Part shown: positions 32,870 through 43,239 of the stretch, in pieces
Position numbering within the stretch: the stretch's first letter is position 1
Layout: every line of letters starts with the position of its first letter
Assembly (NCBI RefSeq): GCF_018991925.1
Contig: NW_024736071.1
Location: 14,015,942-14,079,941 of the forward strand
Source: Homarus americanus
Lineage: Eukaryota > Arthropoda > Malacostraca > Decapoda > Nephropidae
Length of the DNA: 64,000 nt
Reading direction: 5' to 3'
Made by a program: the position numbers and the translations under genes
The notes under the pieces: model-generated
Database searches by the model: none
Told to the model about the DNA's origin: nothing
What the model saw: only the letters and a program-made list of their open reading frames with translations

Positions 32870-33320
32870 CTAGGTGTTTTTGTTGTGTGGCATTTGGGGA
32901 GGAAGACCCGGCAGGGAAGCATAGGCGAGCTTAGGAAGTATGAATGTTAAATAAGCACTGAGGAGCTTGGGCACGGGAACTTCGAGGGATTTGAGGCGGC
33001 AGAGGAGGTGGAGAAGAAAACTGGAGGATGTGACAATTGCACTGATGTGTGTTTTCCAATTTAGTTTGTTGTCTGTAGTGACACTGAGGATCTTGGTGGA
33101 GTCCACAACCTGGAGTGTGTTGGAGCCCAAAGTAATGGAGGGAGGTGGGACAAGGTCAGAGGAGAGGTTGATGTCCATAATCATGATTTTGGTATGGTTG
33201 ATGGTGACATGGTTGTTGGTGGCCTAATTTTAGAGACTGTTCAATATATTCTGGAGAGCGCTGTAGTTGGGAGCCGAGTTGTTCACACTGATTCCAGTGG
33301 TGGAGTTGTTGACTTATTTC
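32870..33320 (-). pseudogene. LINE reverse transcriptase remnant in Hrs intron
   Basis: On the - strand: GISVNNSAPNYSALQNIL, then ITLGSNTLQVVDSTKILSV, NKLNWKTHISAIV, LLCRLKSLEVPVPKLLSA and FILPKLAYASL. The order matches the better-preserved copy at 56503-57177. At the site of the catalytic YVDD box this copy reads stop-V-N-N, so the active site is destroyed. Oriented against Hrs. Confidence 0.83.
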
Positions 33321-33694
33321 CAATGAGCAGGAGTCTCTCTCAGGGCATCATTGATAAGTTGGAGTAGAGCAACTGTGTGAATATTCTCTCAATAGGCCTT
33401 TTGACGCATAACAGAGCAGCTGACCGGGCAGAGCCTCTCATGCGTCACATGTGTTATGCCATTCCTAGATTGCGCCATATCTCCTAATAGTGTGAGTTAT
33501 GTAAAAAAATAACTATCAGATTGAATTTATTATTACCATTTCGAATACTATCAAATTCCGTGTTATCATGGGTTTATGGGGAACAAAGTGAGATAGGCTA
33601 TTTGAAAGATATTATTTGCTTTAGTACTGTACAGTATTTCAGTCATTGCTGATTTCCAACCTGTGGACACTTATCAACTGTATTGTTTTTTCAG

Positions 33695-33959
33695 CCCTAA
33701 GGCAGCTGTACAGTCACTTGTCAACCGCCTCAAGGACACGAACCCCAATGTTGTATTGTTGGCGTTGCAAGTGTTTGAGTCAGTTGTAAAAAACTGTGGC
33801 CAGTCAGTTCATGAACAAGTGGCCTCCCGTGTGGTGATGGAACAGATCCATGATGTGTTGCGCACTAACCCAAATGATGAAGTGCGCAAGAAGATTCTGA
33901 TGCTACTTGCCACGTGGGTCTACGCCTTCCGAAATGAAATCAAGTATCGCGCTGTACAG
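33695..33959 (+). CDS. Hrs: Hrs/HGS exon: main part of VHS domain
   Basis: A 265-nt exon (one base completing a split codon, then 88 codons). It encodes PKAAVQSLVNRLKDTNPNV, LALQVFESVVKNCGQSVHEQ, VRKKILMLLATWVYAFRNE and KYRAVQ, the helical core of the VHS domain. The block ESVVKNCG is strongly conserved in Hrs from yeast relatives to human. The acceptor is gttttttcag and the donor gtaagg. It ends in phase 0 after the glutamine codon, and the next coding exon (54620) starts with DTV, as expected. The VHS domain recognises ubiquitin on cargo. No frameshift or stop is present, so the exon looks functional. Confidence 0.96.
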
Positions 33960-34409
33960 GTAAGGCAGGTATTTATAGTTTATGGTTATAGACATGGCCA
34001 TCTTAGAATACAGTATGTGATTTGTGTTTTTAGTAACTAATGTCATTACTGATTTGTTATAAATGTGGCATCTGTGTCATGAACAGTCTTCCACTGTGCA
34101 GAGTCCTTATTTTGTCATATTTACATTATCCCCTTGGCTGAGATGGTTTATGTACATTGTTACTTATGATAATCACATATTTTCACGTCTTGGTAGATTT
34201 TGTAGGTTGAGGCTTATTTGTGTATCCTTTTGTTAATTATTAATTTCCTTGATGTGAGCGTTAATACTAACAGTTGTATTTTGAGAATCATATTTTTTTT
34301 GCATGACATGAAAGTTTTTTTAATAATCAGTCTAACTCCTTGTAGTAGCCCCTGTCTCATTGTTGACAGCAATATTATATAAATGTGGGTTAATTGCATT
34401 AGTCTTATA
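33960..34409. other. Start of a 20.7-kb Hrs intron
   Basis: Begins with the donor gtaagg. Sequence around 34330-34400 (cccctgtctcattgttgaca, then atattatataaatg) resembles 58985-59030, next to an L2-like LINE remnant, so it may be an old LINE piece. Otherwise nothing is identified. Confidence 0.45.
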
Positions 34410-35029
34410 CAGTGAAACCTTGCTTTACGCGATCAATTGAACCCACGGAGGCCCGCGTAAAGCGGGAAACGCGTAAAGTGAACAATAGAACATATGGGAT
34501 TAATTAAATAGAGACTGGGCCGACCCCCAAACTCCACTTTTTCAGACACAATACCTACGTTGTAGTAAAAATATCTTCTTAATTTATGATGGTATGCATA
34601 CACAATTAATAATTAAGAGAAATATCAATAATATTAGGTTTTTTTAACACTTACATTAGTAGAAAAGATGGCTGGGCACACGGGGATGGGGGGTTAGTTC
34701 CGAGGCAGAGGGCAGATTATTGGCCCTCACCTGTATCACTTGTATCAATTGTATTACTATCCACCACAGAGGCTTGCAGGGCCTCTTTATCAAACCCCTC
34801 AAAGTCCATATAAGTCCATATCCTCACTATCACTGACTTGGGCCGGCTGTGGTGGGTGAAGAACTTGGTAATGTTTTGATGACTGGGCGACCTTGTGCGC
34901 ACCCTGCCTGCGCCGCTCTCCGCGTAAAAGAGTACATGCACAGCGTAAAGTGAGCATTCCGGGTCTGGCAGGGTACCGCGTAAACGTGGAAACGTGTAAA
35001 AAAAACCATCTTAAAGCGGGGTAATACTG
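34410..35029. mobile_element. Tigger-derived non-autonomous element, 620 bp
   Basis: The ends cagtgaaaccttgctttacg and aaagcggggtaatactg are related inverted repeats, with TA on both sides. Internal sequence (accccccaaactccactttt; cgaggcagagggcagatta) matches the ends of the full Tigger elements, so it is an internal-deletion derivative. A remnant of the transposase tail is recognisable near 34790-34880. Confidence 0.88.
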
Positions 35030-36340
35030 TATAACTCAATCACCCACAGTAACTTTCCATGTGCAGTGAGTTGTCATGCAGTGATCATATGGTCCATTCA
35101 TTGAACATGTGATTGGTAACTTTCCACTGGAGGGTGCGTCTCTATTAGACCTTAGATCAGCTATAAGAAGCCAGCTATATGCCCCCAGTGATCACCCAGT
35201 CTTCACTCCAATCCCACTAGAAACAGACGTTGATTGCCCAAGCTTCACAGACAAGCTTGCCGTCTATGTTTCTAACATCCATAGCTCATTGAGATAGTTA
35301 CGGTGATATAACCTTTTTGAAATTGTAAATAGAAATCGAATTTATAATAAATGAAGAAAAGGAACATATTGGGTTTTGCTACAGAAAATCCAATAAACTT
35401 TTATCTATAATTTGCTAGAGTATGTAAAGAGTAAGCACCTAGAATATAAGTGGCTGTTACAAGTGGTGACAACCCAGGTTGTTACATACATGACAGCTTC
35501 ACAAGTAGTTGTTATTCAACGGTAACAGTCACCTAGCAGTTACGCAGTTGGTAAAGGTAGAGATAAATGTTCCCCCCTTTACTGTGTTACACTGTTACTA
35601 AGAAGCTTTAGTTACAGTGTAACACAGTAATGGGGAGAACATTTATCTCTACCTTTACTTAGCCATTATGATAGACGATGTCAATGTCATTTTATGTCTG
35701 GCAGCAGAACTCTTAAGTTGGTTCTTTTTATTCTGTATTATTCTTTGTTTAATGTGTTTGTTTATTTTACCCAATGATCTTTGTCTATTTTTTTTATTTA
35801 CAAAAAAATATCAACACTTCAGAAAAATTTAGCAGAAAAAAAGAGTGATGTCTTTAGGTTTGACAATTTACACAGTGGACCAATTGACTACTGTACAGTG
35901 AACAGCAATCTTAGTTTGACAACCCAGAATTGATAGGACCCATGATATGTCTGTCTGGGATGAAATTCCATAATCCTAGAAAATAGTGTCTTTCTCAACA
36001 TGACTATCCATGGGAAATGGTAAACTGAGATATAATCATTTGCCTGTTCGGTGAAAACTGGGAATCCTCCCTGCTGTGTTAATATACATTTATCCTGTGA
36101 CCCTTGTTACCATTGATTTACATACTGGATAACTTGACCAGTCCCAACTTAGTTCCATTCTCCTGGGTATACCAATTGAACCTCCTCCTGGCTTGCTCTT
36201 CATGTTTGACAGCTAAGAGTTTCTATAAAATGTTTTGAACACTTAATCTTTGGATAGACTGTTTAGCATGTATGCCTAGGTATTAATATTATAAGTGTAT
36301 TTATTGGTTTGTGAGCGTTTTCAAATTTGTTTAATGATCT
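35030..36340. other. Hrs intron sequence
   Basis: No gene identified. A 62-codon frame at 35109-35297 has no recognised family. The palindrome at 35551-35657 is annotated separately. Confidence 0.4.
35551..35657. repeat. Near-perfect palindrome, arms of about 46 bp
   Basis: gtaaaggtagagataaatgt through actgtgttacactgt is mirrored by acagtgtaacacagt through acatttatctctacctttac, with a loop of about 13 bases containing aagcttt. The RNA would form a long hairpin. It could be a tiny MITE or a hairpin RNA source; no TIR/TSD boundary was established. Confidence 0.85.
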
Positions 36341-36571
36341 GGGCCTGTATACACAAAACTTTTATGCTAATGACATAATAGTACTGTTAGCTAGCAGTAA
36401 AATTTAAAAGTTATACACAAAGCTTAACTAGCAAACTTTTACCGCACAAATAATTGTTTATTAAGTATTGCTAAACAGCACTAAAGATAGCAGGAGTTCA
36501 TCATATAAAATGGTCTTATGGCTGAATAACCTCAATAAAATTATGAAGATTAATTTCAATATTTACATTTA

Positions 36572-37447
36572 CAGTGGTCCCTCAGTTAACGAATGGTTCG
36601 ATTAACGAAATTTTGGTTAACGAATTACCTCCCATAAGGATCTTCAATTCGGTTAACGAACAAAACTTTGATTAACGAAATCCTTACGACAAACACATTT
36701 TGTTGTGAGCATCAGCTGATCAGCTGGTGGGCTAGTCTGCCAATTCAGTAATCTGTTCTATGTTTACATTCATTTCCAGTGGAGTAAATATCAAGAAAGT
36801 TGTGCACTTTAATATTTTTGCATTTTTTATATTAAAATTATTTGTAATTTTAAAATTTAGTTAGTATATTGATAATATATGCAGTACAGGGAACTAGTTT
36901 TTTGTGCGCCCATCAGCCGCTTGACTCACCCACCAGGCGTCAGTTTGGCTTTGTTTATAGTGGAGTGAACATCGATTTTGTTGGCGTCTTGAATATTTTT
37001 TTAATTTTTACTTTAAAATTATTGGTCATACTGAAATTTAGTTAACTTATTGATAATATACAGTATAGCTCAGTGCAGTGTTGTTTTAAATATTAATAAT
37101 CTTGAATTACACCTAGTGAACTTAAAATTTTATTGGTGAAATTACTGCATCAAGCATGGGTCCCCTGAAAGGTGATTTCTCCTCCATCCCCACTTCCTTC
37201 TCTTCTCCCTTCTCCTCCACCCCCACTTCTAATTCCCTTCATCATCATCAACCAGGAACTTTCTACACACACACCTCAAAGTAAGTGTACTTTACTACAT
37301 TTTTTTTTTTTTACTTTGTATGTACTTTTCTGTGAGCTGGAACCAATTACCCAATATCCCATTGAAACAATGGATTCGGTTAACGAAATTTTCGGTTAAC
37401 GAACGACTCTGTGGAATGAATTGTGTCCGTTAACCGAGGGACCACTG
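36572..37447. mobile_element. Tigger-type MITE, 876 bp (family with cagtggtccctc ends)
   Basis: The ends cagtggtccctcagttaacg and ccgttaaccgagggaccactg are inverted repeats flanked by TA on both sides. Internal subrepeats include ttaacgaaatttt. A second, inverted copy lies at 49236-51063, itself split by a LINE. No protein is encoded. Confidence 0.92.
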
Positions 37448-37562
37448 TATATACATTTTGATCATTACTACAAAAAATCTAATCTATGCCATTTGAAGGA
37501 GGGTTTATGACCCAAGGATACGATCTGTGGCTTTTCTTTGCCGTGCTGTTTGTAAACAAACA

Positions 37563-38390
37563 TGTTATTGAGGAAATGGAAGTCTCAACCCCACAAAAGA
37601 AAGGGAAGCCCAGCTGGACAGCAGACTAGACTTTATTATTGGTGAATGCCATTGAAGAGAAAAAGCTAATATTGAATGGCCACTTGAAGGCTTTCCTGAA
37701 TAATAAAGACAAAAAGAGGGGGGGTTATTTCTTGTTATCAACCCATCACCTTTTTACGATTTTTTTTCTTACTATTTAGTAGATCTCACTGAGTAATGAA
37801 AGAATATACAGTACTTGAATTAAGCGGCACATTCCAAAAATAAATGCGATTTTTGCGATTTATTAGTTGTAAAAATACAAATTTTTCGAAGTCTCAATTT
37901 ATTGCTATGGTTTCACGCAGCATCGCTCTCGTTTCGTAAACCACCCATCACCTTTTTTCTCGTGGAATTTTTTTTTCCATTAGTTTTCTTGCTAGTTTTA
38001 GATGATTCTGACATTTGTCTTTGGGGCAAAACACTTTTTTTTTTTTTTTTTTTTTTTAGGTCAGGTCACCTAACCTAATTTATTTATTTAAATTTTTTTT
38101 TGGGGGGGGTGGGGTTAGGTTACTTGACCTAACAGGTCACGTCCTAATCTCCTAACCTTACCTAACCTAACCTAACTATAAAAAAGTGTTTTGCTTCAAA
38201 GAAAAATGTCAGAATCATCTAAAACCAAGAAAACTAGCGAAAAAATATATTTTTCATGTGAAAAAAGGGTGGTGGGTGGCTAACAAAAAATAACCAAAGA
38301 GGGCCTGGCTGGAAATCACCTTGAGAGTCAATGCTGCATTTGCTGGTGTTGTGAGGTCAGTGACAAAGTGTGAGCCATGCTGATTCTCAG
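37563..38390 (+). pseudogene. Myb/SANT-like DNA-binding domain gene, split by a MITE
   Basis: Left part (about 37563-37720) reads VIEEMEVSTPQKKGKPSWTAD, an in-frame stop, then TLLLVNAIEEKKLILNGHLK and FLNNKDKKR. After the foldback element it continues (38304 onward) AWLEITLRVNAAFAGVVRSV and TKCE. The W...W spacing and trihelix pattern are those of the Myb/SANT-like domain seen in NAIF1 and in Harbinger accessory proteins. The frame continues exactly when one copy of the 8-bp target duplication is discounted. A TAG in the first helix already broke it. Confidence 0.72.
37721..38295. mobile_element. Foldback MITE with 8-bp duplication inside the Myb-like gene
   Basis: AAAGAGGG at 37713-37720 and 38296-38303 flanks an element whose ends are ggttattt/aaataacc. 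Long inverted arms pair agatgattctgacatttgtc with gacatttttc...agaatcatct on the right arm, and caaaacact with agtgttttg. The loop has a poly-T run, a poly-G run and cctaacctaac. The left edge carries two extra G residues. Confidence 0.8.
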
Positions 38391-38726
38391 TATTGTCAAG
38401 TCAAGAAAGAAGATCTCTGCTATAAAGATGGAATACTGTACACACAATATATTCACACTATTTAATATATGTACACACTATATTCATTAAATATATCTCT
38501 CCTTTCCCGATAAATACGTTGCCGCCTCTGATTTTGTTGTTGGTTCGCCTTGGTATCAACTAACAGACGACTATTACGGGACTTAGAAGTGCTCCCGAGG
38601 TCTTTTAACTTAACACTTCTATTAAGGCCCTTAAAAGTTTTGTGTATGTACTATTAGTGCTTAACAGGAAAATGTCAGCCTTAACAACTGTTTGCTAGCA
38701 CTTAAAAGTTTTGTGTATACCAGCCC

Positions 38727-39522
38727 TGGTTGATAGTTTGCAGGTGAGCTTTTGGCATGACCAGTACTACCCAGTCCCATGCCTGATCTCACACTGTGTA
38801 GCTCAAAACTCTGGCCTAGAGCTATTCAGTTAAATAATTGGATTATGTAGGTACATTACTCTGGTTACCTAGCTTAGCTGGGCTAGCTAGGTTTGGTGTC
38901 CAGTCTGATTTGGGCACCCTAGTTTACATGGTTGTTATGATAAGTATCATATAGCATTTTGTTAGGCTGTTCTGTGCCTTGTCCTTCAAGACCACCTATC
39001 TGGTGATCTTCTTGTATCCCTAATTTATCAGGAATTTTTCTCATTACATGAAATTTGTTTCTGAAATTCTGGAAATCACCAGAATTCTGCGATGCCAAGG
39101 TTCAGTTTTAAAATGTGTGTATTATTCCCTTTTAGGTAAAAAAGCAAACTCCCTTTTGGAATTTGTACAGGACAGCTTCAAAAGCTTTTTTTTACCACTT
39201 CATGTTGTGTTGATTCATACTGTATATGATGCCAGGTCAAAAATGAGGATTTAACCCCTAGGTTTCGGGTCACGTGCTGTGATGTGTGTCTGTAGAGCTT
39301 TAGGTCACATTACATGACGTTTTGATCTTTCACAGGCCTGTTTCACTAAAAGGGGCGCGCCTGGCTAGATTATGTTGCCAAGTAGGTATTTATCTTTCAC
39401 CCACTCACACATGAGAGCCTTTTAGTCTCTTCTCAGTAGTTTCTCAGCTTTTGTGATGTCTGAATCTCGTCCTTGGTCTTGACTCACTTCACCATTGTTT
39501 CTACCCCGTAATCCCCCAAGCA
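38727..39522. other. Hrs intron sequence, nothing identified
   Basis: No coding motif or element boundary was recognised. A 68-codon frame at 39048-39254 has no family resemblance. Confidence 0.4.
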
Positions 39523-39882
39523 CAGTAATATCTCCGTTAGCCGGGATCCCCCAAACCCAGAAAATACCTGCTTTGGGAAAGATTTTCTGAGGTGCCTATT
39601 TTCTGCGAAATTCCGAGGATGGGGGAGTTTTTTCCTGGGTTTGAGAGATGAAAATAGGGCGCATTTTCCGTGAATTCCGAGAAAATTTTCCGTATACGTA
39701 CCCTGAAAATTCCGAGAAATGTTTCCGTATATCCTGAAAATTCCGGGGTTGGGGGATATTTTTCCAGGTTTGAAAGATGGTGTAATGCGCAATTTCTGGA
39801 ACTAATGAGAATATTTTTCTGTTAACTGCAAAAATTCTGGGGACGAGGGATTTTTTCGGGCTTTGAGAAAGTCGTCTCATTA

Positions 39883-41729
39883 CAGTAATACTCCAATTTG
39901 CGCAGTCAATTGAACCCACAGAGGTCCGTGTAAAACGAGATATGCGTAAACGGAATAACAGAACATATGGGATTAATTGAAATAGAGACTGGGCCGACTC
40001 CCAAACTCCACTTTTTCCGACACAATACCTATGTTTTAGTAAAAATAACATCTTAATTTTATGATGGTACGCTCACACAATTAATATTTAAGAGAAATAC
40101 AGTCACCAGGTTAATGTCCATTCAAATAATGGACTCAACTTCCCCCTCCCCCCCATCTTCCCACGCTCGCTGGCTCCTCCCTCTCTGAGAAATGTTTGGG
40201 TGAAAACACTAGATTTTAAGGTATAATAATAAATAATACCTCAAACTAAAGTTAGGATAATATAATTGACATTACTGGATTCCTTGCAAGACCAGGAATA
40301 TTTTGAATATACACGTCATATATTTTGCACAAACGATAACATATTTGCTCTGAGTAAACACAATTCTTACTTAGATCTAAAATTTGTATGTAATGCAAAA
40401 TCTATGATGATTATATTCAAAATGATCATCAAATTGTAAGAATTCCAGCAATGTAAATTATATTCTGGCCGGGTAATTTGTATGAATTTTATGAGCTAAA
40501 ACAAATATCTTCAGTAAATAAAAAAAAAAGTATACTTCACCCAGACACTATCTGTCAATCAAAATACCCCACCTCCGGCTCCCCCCCTCTTCCCACTCTC
40601 GCTGGGTCCCTCCCTTCGTCCCTACCCCCCACCCCCACCTTCCCTCCCTACCAGAGAAATGTTTGGGTTAAAACAGTATACAGTAGTACCCCGCTTAACG
40701 CGGTCAATTGAACCCACAGGGTACCGTGTTAAGTGAAAACCGCGTTAAGTGAACAACAGAACATATGGGATTAATTCCAATAGAGACTGGCCCGACCCCC
40801 AAACTCCACTTTTTGACGACACACAACTATGTTGTAGTAAAAATATTATCTTAACTTTATGATGGTATGCACCCACAATTAATAATTAAGAGAAATATCA
40901 ATAATATTAAGTTTTTTACACTTACATTAGTAGAAAAGATGGCTGGGCACACGGGGATGGGGGATTGGTTCCGAGGCAGAGGGCAGATTATTGGCCCTCA
41001 CCTGTATCACTTGTATCAATTGTATCACTATCCACCACAGGGGCTTTGTCAAACCCCTCAAAGTCCATATAAGTCCATATCCTCACTATAATTATCACTA
41101 TCACTGACTTGGGCCGGCTGTGGTGGGTGGCGGGTGAAGAACTCGGTAATGTTTTGATGACTGGGTGACCTTGTGCGCATCGTGCCCGCGCCGCTTCCCG
41201 CGTATATGAGTAGATGAACCGCGTTAAGTGAAAGTTCGGTTCTGGCGAGGCACCGCGTATTTGCGAAATCGCGTTAAGCGAAACCGCGTTAAGCGGGGTA
41301 TTACTGTATTTACATTTTTAGTAATAAATAATACCTCAGACTAAAGTTAGGATAATATAATTGACATTGCTGGATTCCTTGCAAGACCAGGAATATTTTG
41401 AATATACACGTCATATATTTTGCACAAGATAAAATATTTGCTCTGAGTAAACAAAATTCTTACTTAGATCTAAAATTTGTATGTCTAATGCAAAATCTAT
41501 GATGTTTATATTCAAAATGATCATCAAATTGTAAGAATTCCAGCAATGTAAATTATATTCTGGCCGGGTAATTTGTATGAATTTTATGAGCTAAATAAAA
41601 AAATTATATGTACTTCACTCGCGTATATGAGTAGATGCACCGCGTAAAGTGGGAATTCCGGTTCTGGTAGGGTACCGCGTAAACGTAGAAATGTGTAAAA
41701 AAAAACCCGCGTAAAGCGGGGTATTACTG
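39883..41729. mobile_element. Middle layer: Tigger derivative with an internal tandem repeat
   Basis: The ends cagtaatactccaatttgcg and gtaaagcggggtattactg are inverted-repeat relatives of the Tigger ends. TA precedes on the left. Inside, two copies of a segment of about 400 bp occur (40125-40500; and 40545-40680 plus 41307-41600), sharing gagaaatgtttgggt, tggattccttgcaagaccag and aattatattctggccgggta. The second copy is interrupted by the third-level element. Confidence 0.8.
40681..41306. mobile_element. Innermost Tigger derivative, 626 bp
   Basis: cagtagtaccccgcttaacg and cgttaagcggggtattactg are inverted ends flanked by TA on both sides. Internal blocks match the derivative at 34410-35029, including a remnant of the transposase tail. 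Youngest of the three layers because it interrupts a repeat within the middle layer. Confidence 0.9.
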
Positions 41730-41853
41730 GACTTGGATATCTCTCATTCCTGGAAGTGCTCTGCACCAATTGTTCCGGCTAACGGAGATATCACTGTATT
41801 GTGATCAGTTACTGGAGTTGTAATAGTGATTGTTAATAGTGTAAAAAGTAATA

Positions 41854-42217
41854 CAGTAGGATGTCGATTTAACGTGAATTCAATTTAAAATTATTGATGT
41901 AAAGCGACACCCACAATTAACGACAACATAACAATTTAAAGCGAATCTTTCCTATTGTACGCGAATCAAATCTGGCACGTCATATGGAAATACACACTAT
42001 ATTTTAAGTTTCGCGCCTAATGTTTCCCACCAGACACCTCTCTGGGCATGCTACAAGGCTGCCCGCCACCCTCCCACATCTTCAGTTCTCGCACCGACGC
42101 TGGCCGAGTTGGGCTCTGCTTCTTCAGAGGATGACTTGCTTAACTAAAAGTGGGTGCGAATTCGATTTAAAGTGACCTCTCTTAGAACGTATCTTGCGTT
42201 AAATCGACGTTCTACTG
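41854..42217. mobile_element. Tigger-type MITE, 364 bp
   Basis: The ends cagtaggatgtcgatttaac and gttaaatcgacgttctactg are inverted repeats, flanked by TA at 41852-41853 and 42218-42219. No coding capacity. Confidence 0.92.
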
Positions 42218-42236
42218 TAACATAGTAAAACAAGTA

Positions 42237-42645
42237 CAGCATGCCCAGATAATTCGCGGATTTTTATTTCGCAGTCCTCTATTATTCGCGGATGATGACA
42301 CCCTGGTTGTACCCAAGAATGTCTGCTGGTAGTTTTAAAGTTGCTGGCATTTTTGTGGCCGTTACGGGGAGCGCGTGAGTTTTGTGGCGTTCCGCAAGGT
42401 GTCTCTCTTGTCCCAGGAGGCTGGCCCATGCGCGCTCCGCCTCAATCCAGGATAAACACTTGTCCGTCTCACATGTGTGCTACTCTGCTCTCTTAACAAC
42501 TGTGCTTCTCGTGCATGTGATGGCTCCCAAACGCCCTCAACCACCTTCATCCTGCTGCGGGAAGGTGCCCAAACAAGTGAAGAGAGAAAAGAAGTTCATG
42601 TATTTCTCCCATACATATGCGGGTGAAAGGAGTGACTGTTAGTTA
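42237..42645 (+). pseudogene. Tigger element 5' end with transposase start
   Basis: The left end cagcatgcccagataattcg follows a TA. Its subterminal block (gatgatgacaccctggttgt, cccaagaatgtctg) matches, in inverted orientation, 48750-48903. At 42519 an ATG opens MAPKRPQPPSSCCGKVPKQV, a start characteristic of Tigger transposases, but the frame ends after about 40 residues at 42640 and no helix-turn-helix follows. The rest of the element appears lost. Confidence 0.65.
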
Positions 42646-42754
42646 GTGCGTTGTCTGCAGTTTTAGCTCCTCCTTCCTTGCCTTATTTCACTGGATTTAC
42701 TGTTATTAATAGTGTGTACTGATAGAATAGTTTTTAACAGTGATTAATCATGTC

Positions 42755-42925
42755 ATTGTAGCTAGGTTAGCTAATCATTGTAACCACCAGGCTACTGGGC
42801 CAAACTGTGAGGTGTTTTTCAACTCTTATTTTTGGATAGATATGCATAACCTTCTTCATTTATTTTTACTCAAATACATGCACACCATCCTACATACATA
42901 TTGTGAAAAAGTATGCAGTATTACA
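42755..42925. repeat. Dispersed repeat, copy 1 (second at 45305-45490)
   Basis: Shares tgtaaccaccaggctactgg, ttcttcatttatttttactc and catcctacatacat with the block at 45305-45490. The two copies are in the same orientation about 2.5 kb apart. It may be internal sequence of a Tigger family. Confidence 0.75.
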
Positions 42926-43239
42926 CCACAATTACCGACATCCTTCATGTTGGGTTGGCTAGATGGCTACAAAAGAAATTTTGTAAGTTTTATCTACAGT
43001 ACGTATTAACCCAGCTGGTGCTGGCGCTGTATGTCAACTCAACGAACTCAACTTTAATAACAAAGCACGGACATGCCTTCTGACACCCACAGTGAATAAG
43101 TTCAGATATCAGTTCATGTGCCTGACCTAGATCTGTCCAATGTAGAACACATTCTGCATTATCAGTGCTTTTCTCTCAAAATTTTTTTGGGGGATCAGGC
43201 AATCGAGGCTCTCAAATGAGTGACTGTGTCCATACATAG

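Larger units (their letters stand above)
36341..38726 (+). mobile_element. Harbinger-like transposon remnant with two nested MITEs
   Basis: The left end gggcctgtatacacaaaact and the right end agttttgtgtataccagccc are inverted repeats of about 24 bp. Between them is a Myb/SANT-like gene remnant, the accessory protein typical of PIF/Harbinger elements. A DDE nuclease was not recognised. The expected 3-bp TWA duplication is not visible at the edges, so the superfamily call rests on the Myb-like domain and the ends. Two younger elements (36572-37447 and 37721-38295) lie inside. Confidence 0.6.
39523..41796. mobile_element. Outer layer of a three-level Tigger-type nest
   Basis: The ends cagtaatatctccgttagcc and ggctaacggagatatcactg are inverted repeats; TA follows on the right, CA precedes on the left. 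The left arm (39543-39880) is built of repeated attccgagaaa/ttccgggg-type subunits. The middle is occupied by the element at 39883-41729. Confidence 0.82.

Noticed and set aside
35109..35297. 62-residue + strand frame
   Set aside because: No family resemblance, short, in an intron; probably chance.
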